From positions 1-46,275 of the forward strand of contig NZ_CAJJWO010000040.1 of NCBI RefSeq assembly GCF_905196875.1: a DNA stretch of 46,275 bases, in the 5' to 3' direction. Position numbers and translations under genes: made by a program. The first letter of the stretch is position 1. The number at the start of each line of letters is the position of its first letter. The stretch is from an uncultured Parabacteroides sp. (GTDB lineage Bacteria > Bacteroidota > Bacteroidia > Bacteroidales > Tannerellaceae). Positions 39,261 through 46,275 of the stretch are shown here, in pieces. The notes under the pieces are model-generated. The model saw nothing but the letters and a program-made list of their open reading frames with translations, ran no database searches and had not been told where the DNA came from.

Positions 39261-41951
39261 TTAATCGGCTGTAGCTACGATCCGGTCTGCCGTCCAACTA
39301 TCAGCAACTATCTGTATCCGGTCTGCGGGTAAAGAAGAGGTAAAACTGATCGTTAAAGTGCAGTAGTCACCCGGCATAAGCGTGATATAATTATCCGAAT
39401 AATGTACGGGAAGGATACGCTTGCCGGTTTCCTTATCCAATACTTTGATGCGGTTGAAGAAAGAAATATTCGTTTCCGAATGAAGCGATACCATACCCGA
39501 CCAGGTTGTTCCTTCCTGTTGCAATGATACTTTCACCTCCGGCTTTGCTTCGAGCAAACGGGATAAACCGGAATAATCTTTGGGAAGCGTGGTCAGCCAA
39601 TAGATATTCGGCGTATCCGGTAATGCCACGGACACGTCGGAAGACCGTTCAAGATCAGCGGGTTGCATAGACAGACGGAGAAAGTAGACTCCTTGTATCT
39701 CTTCCGGGACGGGAACATCAAACAAGGGCACTACCGTATTGGCTTTTGCATCCGACTTTATCTCCTTTTCCCAACGGATCTTACCGCTGGTGTCGTAGAT
39801 ACGGGCATTTACGATCAGATCCGGATAATCGGACAAGGATGTATTCAACAGTTCTACCTGCCGGGTGACGGGATTGTAGAACGGATGTAGGGGTTCGCAT
39901 CCTTTACGTGTACCGTACAGGGAAGCGTTTACATCGAGGAACCAGTCGTACATCTGTCCGCGCAGGGAAGTCCACGGGTTCTGGGTTTTCCAGATCAGTA
40001 TCCCGGTATACCAGTCCCAAAGATGCGAACCCCACCCCTCCATAAAGCTACGGTATTGATCGTAATTCACGACCTGAGCGTATTTACAATAGGTTTCAAT
40101 ATCCTTCACTTCGCCATAACGTTCCAAATGATCCTGATATCCCAAATCCCGATGATAACGCCAGGTGGCATTACGGGTAAAACCTTTTCGCGGGAATCCC
40201 GCCAGATCCCTTTCCGTCATTATTTCCCGCATACTTTCCACCTCCGGCGAACCGACAGAGCCTGCCTCCGGATTGAACGGATGTGAGCGGAATGTAAAGA
40301 ACCATTCCGGCTCCTGAATTCCATAAGGACCGTCGCCGTTATCGCCCAACAGGTTGCGGGTAAAGAGGGAGTCGGTCGAATAGCTGACGAACAGGCGTTC
40401 GGGATCAAGCTCGGGGAAGACTTTTTCTTTCAGTTGCTTGTCGATGTTTTTTGCCAACGGCCATTCGTTAGCTCCACACCAAAGACAAAGGCTCGGATGG
40501 TTACGTATCATTTTGACCTGGTCTTTTACCGAGGCGATAAAGAGATCGTGATTGTCGGGATATTCCCAACGACGTTCGCGGGAGTCCATTTTCATCGGGT
40601 CTTCCCAGGCACCGTTACAATCGCCGCTGCCCCATAGATCCTGGAAGACCAGTATTCCGTATTCATCACAGGCATTATAAAACTCCGGACGTTCGAGCAA
40701 GGCACCTCCCCATACGCGGATCATACGCAGATTCATTTCGGCATGAAAGCGGACTTCATCGCGGTAACGTTCAGGGGAAAGACGCAGTAACCAGTCGGAA
40801 GAGATATAATTGCCACCGGTTACATAAATCTTCTGACCGTTCACATAGAAGCGACGACCTCCGTTGTCCGGACATTTATCTGTTGTGATCTCACGGATAC
40901 CGTATTTAAGTCGTTGGCTGTCACTGACCCGGTTGTCTGCTTCAAAGTAAATATGCATATCGTATAGAGGCTGTTCCCCTACTCCGTTGGGCCACCACAA
41001 ACGTGGATTTTTTATTTTCATCGGGTCGAAATGAACTTCCCTTTTTTCGTATGGAGACAAGGTGAGACGCTGCGTTAAACGAATACCGTTTGTTTCGCAG
41101 ACTAACAGACCTTTGCGTGGTGTATCGGTGACATTCTCCACCTCAACAGAAGTCTTTACCAAAGCATCCTCCTGCGTTCTCTTTTCCGGAGAGCGGACAC
41201 CCGGCACTTTCGTTACGATATATGGCGACTGGACGGTAACAGCACCGGTAGTAGTAACCGATACCTCATCCCAGATACCGGTATTACGATCTCTGATAGG
41301 TTGAACCCAGTCCCAGCCGGGCGTATATTGCATGGTGTTATTACGGGCGATCTGTCCGTCACCGCCTTGTCCGCCATTCGGATCGCCGGGGTATGTGGGA
41401 GGATATACGAGGACAGCCAAAACATTTGTTCCTTTCTTCTGAAGATGTTCCGTTATATTAAACGATTTCCGCAGGAACATTCCTTCATGGGTGGTATTAT
41501 TAAGCCGTTTGCCGTTCAGGAACAGTTCTGCTTTATAGTTTATTCCCCGGAAGTTCAGCCAGACAATCCGACCGTCCGGTACTGTCGGCGTTTCAAACTG
41601 GCAAACGAACCAGAAAGTATAAAAATCATTGCCGGCTTCATAAATATCGGGGATCAGGTTATTGTTCATTCCGAACTCCGGTGCAGGGTACAGGCCGTTT
41701 TCCAGTAAAGTGGTCAGCACCGTCCCAGGGATACGGGCAGGCATCCAGCCTGTTGTTTCCAAAGGTGTAGAGCTTAAAAGGTTTCCGTCTGTCTTTATCT
41801 CACTGGCTCTCCGTGCCATCCAGCCGGAATTAAGCAAAGCCTTTTCCCCGGGATCAGGGAGAGCCAATATAAGTTTCTCTCGTGCAGAGAGTGGAAATAA
41901 TCCGCAAACAATCAAAAACCAGCAAAGTAAAATAAGAGATTTGTGTTTCAT
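39261..41951 (-). CDS. GH2 family glycoside hydrolase (beta-mannosidase/exo-glucosaminidase-like)
   Basis: 896 residues with a signal peptide ('LILLCWFLIVCGLFPLSA'). Domain order: sugar-binding jelly roll (~40-210, 'WMPARIPGTVLTTLLENGLYP', 'WLNFRGINYKAELFLNG'), an Ig-like domain (~215-340), a TIM barrel (~350-640), and C-terminal Ig-like domains. The catalytic acid/base is E496 in 'WCGANEWP', and the nucleophile is probably E562 in 'FNPEAGSVGSP'. The exo-beta-glucosaminidase CsxA subgroup has Asp at the acid/base site, so E496 points to a mannosidase-like or other GH2 activity. Exported, probably periplasmic. Not physically linked to a SusCD pair in the window. 41952-42182 upstream has no consensus promoter box. 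Confidence 0.9.
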   Translation of the reverse strand: MKHKSLILLCWFLIVCGLFPLSAREKLILALPDPGEKALLNSGWMARRASEIKTDGNLLSSTPLETTGWMPARIPGTVLTTLLENGLYPAPEFGMNNNLIPDIYEAGNDFYTFWFVCQFETPTVPDGRIVWLNFRGINYKAELFLNGKRLNNTTHEGMFLRKSFNITEHLQKKGTNVLAVLVYPPTYPGDPNGGQGGDGQIARNNTMQYTPGWDWVQPIRDRNTGIWDEVSVTTTGAVTVQSPYIVTKVPGVRSPEKRTQEDALVKTSVEVENVTDTPRKGLLVCETNGIRLTQRLTLSPYEKREVHFDPMKIKNPRLWWPNGVGEQPLYDMHIYFEADNRVSDSQRLKYGIREITTDKCPDNGGRRFYVNGQKIYVTGGNYISSDWLLRLSPERYRDEVRFHAEMNLRMIRVWGGALLERPEFYNACDEYGILVFQDLWGSGDCNGAWEDPMKMDSRERRWEYPDNHDLFIASVKDQVKMIRNHPSLCLWCGANEWPLAKNIDKQLKEKVFPELDPERLFVSYSTDSLFTRNLLGDNGDGPYGIQEPEWFFTFRSHPFNPEAGSVGSPEVESMREIMTERDLAGFPRKGFTRNATWRYHRDLGYQDHLERYGEVKDIETYCKYAQVVNYDQYRSFMEGWGSHLWDWYTGILIWKTQNPWTSLRGQMYDWFLDVNASLYGTRKGCEPLHPFYNPVTRQVELLNTSLSDYPDLIVNARIYDTSGKIRWEKEIKSDAKANTVVPLFDVPVPEEIQGVYFLRLSMQPADLERSSDVSVALPDTPNIYWLTTLPKDYSGLSRLLEAKPEVKVSLQQEGTTWSGMVSLHSETNISFFNRIKVLDKETGKRILPVHYSDNYITLMPGDYCTLTISFTSSLPADRIQIVADSWTADRIVATAD

Positions 41952-42182
41952 AACGTATACAATTTAGTAGCCGTAATATACGACAAAAAAAGACAAGGCG
42001 TCTTTCACAAACAGAAGAAGCCCTGCTCTTTATATTTTATTAATAGAAGATCAGTACGATCCGGATATTCCTTATAATTCTTAAAGACCAGTTTCAATAC
42101 ATATTTCCGAACATCAAAAAAACCGTCCTGGAAGAAAATAACTTTTGCACTTTTGAATAGTCCCCCATATTTCTTTTCCATC

Positions 42183-42190
42183 TAATTTTG
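42183..42190 (+). promoter_or_regulatory. -7 promoter box of the truncated deiminase gene
   Basis: TAATTTTG matches TAnnTTTG, 19 bases upstream of the ATG at 42210. The promoter appears intact although the gene is not. Confidence 0.5.
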
Positions 42191-42209
42191 CTTCATAAAC
42201 TTTAAAGAC

Positions 42210-42371
42210 ATGATTACAGATAAAGATACCGATTTCGTTTATTTCAGTTCTTTAATAAAAGAACTCGACCAATATACAACATTTTGGAAAAGGTTAAATA
42301 CTATATTGGCAGAGAAAAAAATCAATTATGGTTTTATTGAAAGCACTCGTGACATTTGGTGTAGGGATTAG
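42210..42371 (+). pseudogene. N-terminal stump of an agmatine-deiminase-like gene
   Basis: 53 codons ending at TAG. The last residues 'KINYGFIESTRDIWCRD' match the 'DIWxRDYMPIQ' active-site segment that begins agmatine deiminase/peptidyl-arginine-deiminase-like (PAD_porph) proteins, normally ~330-370 residues long. The reading frame is cut exactly where 'YMPIQ' should follow. 42372-42555 has no recognisable continuation, so the rest appears to have been deleted. Confidence 0.6.
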
Positions 42372-42555
42372 AAAAACTCTGTAGTTCTAATCAAGTGAAA
42401 TATTACTTGATAGGATAAATCAAAGCCCAACTATTAGGTAAATCCAGAACAAACAGGCGTTTCATAAGAATGTGTTTTTGATAGACTGCACAAAGATAAA
42501 ACCAAAAAGGATTGTTGTGCGATTTGGGGCAGTTTATTTTCTGGATATACTAAGA

Positions 42556-42571
42556 AGGGGACAAGTCCCCT
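42556..42571 (-). terminator. Short GC-rich hairpin downstream of the AraC gene
   Basis: AGGGGAC and GTCCCCT form a perfect 7-bp stem with a two-base loop, 58 bases beyond the AraC gene stop. A two-base loop is tight, so it likely opens by one pair. Leftward tail is TTCTTAG. Could terminate the AraC transcript. Confidence 0.4.
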
Positions 42572-42629
42572 AAAATCAGAGATATCCTATTTTGTAAAAA
42601 TATCTAATTTCCAGGTCTTGTCGTATCTG

Positions 42630-43451
42630 TTATTGAGATATTGATTTTCTGAAATCTGAAGGTGTCATGCAAAGATGTTTACTTATATATCGGCTCAAAT
42701 AGGATACTGAAGAGAAATTAAGGCGGTAAGCGATTTCGTTCAATGATAAATCTTTCTGAATTAGAAGTTGCATAATATCCTTCACCAAGAAATGGTCGAT
42801 CCAGTAAGTCGCAGGCTGTCCGCTGATGCTTTTACTTATTTCCGAAAGATAGTGCGGAGTGATGCAAAGACGACTGGCATAGTATTCAAGATTCCGATTC
42901 GAAGCATAATCTCCGTCGAGCAACAAACCTATAAAATCCCGCATCAACGCTGCTGGTCTCGATGAAACTCTCCATTTATTGGCCCGGGCATGAATGTCGT
43001 ACAAATCGAGTATATGAGCTTTCAATAAAGCTCCTATCATCTCTTCCCTAAACAGATGTTTCAGGTCACTGAGTCTTTCGCGTAGGCGTACCATATCTTT
43101 CTTACATTTGTCGAAATCTTCTGCCGTGAGTTTCATCACCGGATTTTGCAATAATGATAGATGACCGATAATACCGTAATTACTCCGTATAATATTCGTG
43201 GAAATGAAAGACTCGGCAATACTCATGACAATAACTTGACACTCCTCTGATTGTGAAACAGAAGATATGGATACCCCATTCGTGAGAATAACATAATCGC
43301 CGGACGATATATTATAATGTGTGCGATGAATAGTAAAACTAATATTTCCGTCAATACAAAGAATATGAACCACATTACCTGCATGGCTTGTAAAGTCATA
43401 TTCGGTGAGCGTATCGAAAAAAAACAAGGGGGCAGATTCGATAATTTTCAT
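42630..43451 (-). CDS. AraC-family transcriptional regulator
   Basis: 273 residues from the ATG at 43451; the open frame extends to 43625 across the promoter region. The N-terminal ~150 residues are a cupin-like effector domain ('VVHILCIDGNISFTIHRTHYNISSGDYVILTNG'). The C-terminal ~100 residues carry two helix-turn-helix units ('LEYYASRLCITPHYLSEISKSISGQPATYWI' and 'LSLNEIAYRLNFSSVSYLSRYISKHLCMTPSDFR'). It is divergent from the aldo/keto reductase operon with 130 bases between starts, so it probably controls that operon in response to a small molecule. Confidence 0.92.
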   Translation of the reverse strand: MKIIESAPLFFFDTLTEYDFTSHAGNVVHILCIDGNISFTIHRTHYNISSGDYVILTNGVSISSVSQSEECQVIVMSIAESFISTNIIRSNYGIIGHLSLLQNPVMKLTAEDFDKCKKDMVRLRERLSDLKHLFREEMIGALLKAHILDLYDIHARANKWRVSSRPAALMRDFIGLLLDGDYASNRNLEYYASRLCITPHYLSEISKSISGQPATYWIDHFLVKDIMQLLIQKDLSLNEIAYRLNFSSVSYLSRYISKHLCMTPSDFRKSISQ

Positions 43452-43475
43452 ATAGATTGGATTATATTGTTTTCG

Positions 43476-43483
43476 CAAAAATA
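43476..43483 (-). promoter_or_regulatory. -7 promoter box for the AraC-family gene
   Basis: The reverse strand reads TATTTTTG, a TAnnTTTG match, 24 bases upstream of the start at 43451. Confidence 0.5.
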
Positions 43484-43549
43484 GGCTAATACCACGAAAA
43501 ATGAAAATTATCCGCAGTTTTTTATAATGCCCAAGCCATTCGTATGCCG

Positions 43550-43557
43550 TAATTTTG
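43550..43557 (+). promoter_or_regulatory. -7 promoter box for the aldo/keto reductase operon
   Basis: TAATTTTG matches TAnnTTTG, 24 bases upstream of the start at 43582. The two divergent -7 boxes are 66 bases apart, leaving room for AraC-family half-sites between them. Confidence 0.6.
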
Positions 43558-43581
43558 CCACAGAAATCAAACAATGATAAT

Positions 43582-44427
43582 ATGAAGCAAGTAAGACTCA
43601 ACAATGGAGTGATAATGCCATCCATCGGATTCGGTGTGTATCAAATTCCAGTAGATGAAACAGAAAGGGCGGTAGCAAATGCACTTGAAATTGGTTACCG
43701 CATGATTGACACGGCCTCCTCTTATTTCAATGAAAAAGAGGTGGGTGATGCCATCCGAAACAGTGGAATTAAACGTGAAGAACTTTTCGTAACCACGAAG
43801 TTGTGGGTACAAGATTATGAGTACGATGATACCTTGCGGGCATTCGATCTCTCGATGGAAAAACTTGGATTGGATTATCTCGACCTATATTTGATGCATA
43901 AGCCATATGGCAACTATTATGCCGCTTGGCGGGCTATGGAACGGCTTTACAAAGAGGGACGCATCCGTGCCATCGGAGTGACTAGTTTCTCCAATGAACG
44001 TTTGCAAGATCTCTTTCTGCACAATGAAGTTAAACCTGCCGTAAACCAGTTGGAAACTCATCCTTTCTTTCAGCAAAAAGCAGCCAATCATTTCCTGCAA
44101 TGCGAGGGCATACAGCATGAGGCGTGGGCTCCTTTTGCCGAGGGACGAAATGACATTTTCCACCATCCAGTATTGAAAACGATAGCCGAACGGCATGGCA
44201 AAGGTGTCGGTGCGGTTATTCTTCGCTGGTTGAATCAGCGAAATATCGTGGTTATCCCTAAGTCTATACACAAGGAACGAATGATTGAGAATTTCAATAT
44301 TCTTGATTTTACCCTTTCCGACGAGGAAATGACAACTATCGCCGCATTGGATACGGGCAAAAGTCCTATTTACGATGATATGGATTTAGCGACTGCAAAA
44401 AGTATCGGATTACATAAAATTCATTGA
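43582..44427 (+). CDS. Aldo/keto reductase, paralogue 1
   Basis: 281 residues from ATG 43582; an in-frame ATG at 43555 overlaps the promoter. The catalytic tetrad is D43, Y48, K73 and H106 ('MIDTASSYFNEKEVG', 'TTKLW', 'LYLMHKP'). 'AVNQLETHPFFQQ' and 'VIPKSIHKERMIENFNIL' bind NADPH and close the barrel. It resembles 2,5-diketo-D-gluconate reductase-type enzymes that reduce aldehydes or ketones. First gene of a three-gene operon beside the AraC-family regulator. Confidence 0.93.
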   Translation: MKQVRLNNGVIMPSIGFGVYQIPVDETERAVANALEIGYRMIDTASSYFNEKEVGDAIRNSGIKREELFVTTKLWVQDYEYDDTLRAFDLSMEKLGLDYLDLYLMHKPYGNYYAAWRAMERLYKEGRIRAIGVTSFSNERLQDLFLHNEVKPAVNQLETHPFFQQKAANHFLQCEGIQHEAWAPFAEGRNDIFHHPVLKTIAERHGKGVGAVILRWLNQRNIVVIPKSIHKERMIENFNILDFTLSDEEMTTIAALDTGKSPIYDDMDLATAKSIGLHKIH

Positions 44428-44456
44428 TAGCATTCAATTTGTAAAGTATTAGAAAT

Positions 44457-45473
44457 ATGATGGAAACAAGAAATTTAGGAGATATAAAAGTGTCGCCTAT
44501 TGGTATGGGTTGTATGGGATTCAGTCATGGTTATGGACAAGTACCCTCCGAAGAGTATTCAATCAAAGCCATTCGTCATGCATATGATTTTGGATGTACG
44601 CATTTCGATACGGCAGAAGTTTATGGAAAGGAACAATTTTATGCTGGACACAACGAAGTCTTGGTAGGTAAAGCTGTCGAGCCTTTTCGCAACGAAGTGG
44701 TTCTTGCGACAAAACTCCATCTTGGAGAGAACGAAGCTTTGCGTCATGCAGACATCTATTCAGAGATTTATCACCACTTACAAGAATCGATGAAAAGATT
44801 ACGTACGGATTATATAGATATTTATTATCTGCACCGTACTAATACATTAGTTCCACTTGAAGAGATGGCTATCTCTATGGGGAGACTTATTAAAGAAGGT
44901 TTGATACGAGGCTGGGGATTATCCCAAGTTTCAACCCAACAAATTCGTTCGGCACATGCTATTACTCCATTATCTACTGTGCAAAACCTGTATTCGATAA
45001 TGGAACGCGACTGCGAGGAAGAAATTATTCCACTATGTATGGAAAAGAATATTGGTGTAGTGCCGTTTTCTCCCATAGCAAGTGGTTTTTTGTCCGGCCA
45101 TGTAACGATACAGACTCAATTCGGATTTGACGATGTGAGAAAATTTGTTCCTCAATTATCGAAAGAGAATATCGAGGCAAATCAGCCAATTTTGGATTTG
45201 CTTTCGTTGTATGCCAAAAAGAAAAATGCAACTATGGCACAAATATCCCTTTCGTGGATGCTTCATAAATATCCGAATGTTATTCCTATTCCCGGTTCAA
45301 AAAATCAGGAACGTATTCTTGAAAATCTCGGAGCTTGGGATGTGGAACTTTCTGATATGGAATTTCAACAGTTGCAATCGGCTTTGGATACTTGTAAAGT
45401 GCATGGACATCGTGGTTGTGTAGAAACGGAACAGACTAATTTCGGAAAGAATTGGAATCAAAATAATAACTGA
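44457..45473 (+). CDS. Aldo/keto reductase, paralogue 2
   Basis: 338 residues. Tetrad D51, Y56, K86, H126 ('HFDTAEVYGKEQ', 'ATKLH', 'YYLHRTN'). Longer and of a different subfamily (YajO/YghZ-like) from its neighbours, with 'GMGCMGFSHGYG' at the N-terminus and 'IPGSKNQERILENLGAW' at the C-terminal cofactor site. ATG codons at 44457 and 44460 are both possible starts. Gap of 29 bases from the first gene and 2 bases to the third. Confidence 0.92.
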   Translation: MMETRNLGDIKVSPIGMGCMGFSHGYGQVPSEEYSIKAIRHAYDFGCTHFDTAEVYGKEQFYAGHNEVLVGKAVEPFRNEVVLATKLHLGENEALRHADIYSEIYHHLQESMKRLRTDYIDIYYLHRTNTLVPLEEMAISMGRLIKEGLIRGWGLSQVSTQQIRSAHAITPLSTVQNLYSIMERDCEEEIIPLCMEKNIGVVPFSPIASGFLSGHVTIQTQFGFDDVRKFVPQLSKENIEANQPILDLLSLYAKKKNATMAQISLSWMLHKYPNVIPIPGSKNQERILENLGAWDVELSDMEFQQLQSALDTCKVHGHRGCVETEQTNFGKNWNQNNN

Positions 45474-45475
45474 GT

Positions 45476-46275
45476 ATGGAAACTATAAAATTGAACAATG
45501 GCATTGAAATGCCGACATTAGGATATGGTGTCTTTCAAGTATCATCAAAAGAATGTGAACGTTGCGTACTTAACGCTATCGCTGCGGGCTATCGTCTGAT
45601 AGATACTGCGCAGGCTTATTATAATGAAGATGGCGTGGGCAATGCGATTGCCAAATGCAGTGTACCTCGCAACGAGCTTTTTCTTACGACCAAAGTCTGG
45701 ATTACCAATGCTGGAGAAGAGAAAGCGGCTCGTAGCATCAACGAATCACTCCGCAAACTACGCACCGACTATATCGACTTGCTGCTTATCCATCAGCCGC
45801 TCAACGACTATCCGGGAACATGGCGGGCTATGGAAAAGGCTGTGCGGGAAGGAAAGATACGTGCCATCGGGCTTTCTAACTTCTATCCTGACCGTTTTGT
45901 GGATATGGCAGAGTATGCCGACATCAAACCTGCCGTAAACCAGTTAAAAACCAATGTCTTCAGCCAGCAGTGGGATGCAGAGGTTGAAATGAAACCTTAC
46001 GGCACGCATATCATGGCGTGGGGGCCACTGGCGCAGGGCGATCCTGATCTGCAGACCAATCCGGTATTAGTAGGATTGGCAGAAAAATATAATAAGACGG
46101 TACAACAGGTTGCCCTGCGTTATTTGATACAACGGAACATCATCGCTATTCCCAAAAGTACCCATATCGAGCGTATGAAACAAAATCTGGATGTGTTTGA
46201 TTTTGTCCTCACGTCGGAGGATATGGAAACGATCCGTCCGCTCGATAAACCTGCCGACTTTCGCTGGTCACACCG
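45476..46275 (+). CDS. Aldo/keto reductase, paralogue 3, cut by window edge
   Basis: Open from ATG 45476 to the edge (266 codons). Tetrad D43, Y48, K73 and H106 have the same spacing as in paralogue 1 ('LIDTAQAYYNEDGVG', 'TTKVW', 'LLIHQPL'), so the two are recent relatives. 'VNQLKTNVFSQQWDAE' and 'IPKSTHIERMKQNLDVFDFV' match the cofactor region. It starts 2 bases after the preceding stop. The family is ~275-285 residues, so only the last ~15 residues should be missing. Confidence 0.93.
   Translation, partial: METIKLNNGIEMPTLGYGVFQVSSKECERCVLNAIAAGYRLIDTAQAYYNEDGVGNAIAKCSVPRNELFLTTKVWITNAGEEKAARSINESLRKLRTDYIDLLLIHQPLNDYPGTWRAMEKAVREGKIRAIGLSNFYPDRFVDMAEYADIKPAVNQLKTNVFSQQWDAEVEMKPYGTHIMAWGPLAQGDPDLQTNPVLVGLAEKYNKTVQQVALRYLIQRNIIAIPKSTHIERMKQNLDVFDFVLTSEDMETIRPLDKPADFRWSH

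Overview
The window looks like chromosome from a gut Bacteroidales bacterium, most likely Parabacteroides or a close relative. The evidence is repeated TAnnTTTG -7 promoter boxes, Bacteroidetes-type lipoprotein and outer-membrane genes, an inositol-lipid gene cluster, and a capsule locus of the kind found in this order. The genus is an inference. No rRNA, tRNA, CRISPR array or intact insertion sequence was seen.

Layout. 1-734: the edge of a mobile element, carrying the N-terminal part of a tyrosine recombinase. 1028-4015: ordinary genes (ApbE flavin transferase, a small cupin-like protein, a beta-barrel protein, an RRM RNA-binding protein). 4397-9014: a five-gene inositol-lipid cluster (myo-inositol-1-phosphate synthase, nucleotidyltransferase, ATP-grasp-like protein, CDP-alcohol phosphatidyltransferase, HAD phosphatase). 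9102-10563: a lipoprotein phosphoesterase and an exported protein. 10597-11003: a regulatory region with a strong hairpin, a leftward promoter trapped between two near-identical palindromes, and a leader hairpin. It looks like an invertible (phase-variable) capsule promoter caught in the OFF orientation.

11036-23378 is a visibly AT-rich capsule biosynthesis block: WecA-type initiating transferase, Wzx flippase, Wzy polymerase, four glycosyltransferases, a CDP-6-deoxyhexose pathway (RfbF, RfbG, an RmlC-like epimerase and an SDR reductase, with no RfbH) and a UDP-galactopyranose-mutase-like enzyme. 23379-26683 holds decayed transposase and HEPN fragments, small proteins, an endolytic glucosaminidase, an HU-like protein, a DUF4248-like protein, four 22-bp tandem repeats and a frameshifted gene. 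27018-32227 is a tight operon in which a winged-helix protein, a DnaB-like helicase and a DnaG-like primase run straight into the capsule assembly gene wzi and a lipoprotein gene. Wza-like export and Wzz-like chain-length genes follow (32510-36035). Capsule synthesis, assembly and export are therefore wrapped around a small replication-like module whose role in this setting is not explained by known capsule biology.

36133-41951 carries leftward envelope genes (beta-barrel, DUF4136-like lipoprotein, OmpA-like lipoprotein, small acidic and lipoprotein genes) and a GH2 glycosidase. 42210-42371 is the N-terminal stump of an agmatine-deiminase-like gene. The window ends with an AraC-family regulator divergent from three tandem aldo/keto reductase genes, the last cut by the window edge.

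The observations that most deserve checking are the putative invertible promoter, the cytidylyltransferase-plus-ATP-grasp version of the inositol-lipid cluster, and the helicase/primase genes co-directional and nearly contiguous with wzi.
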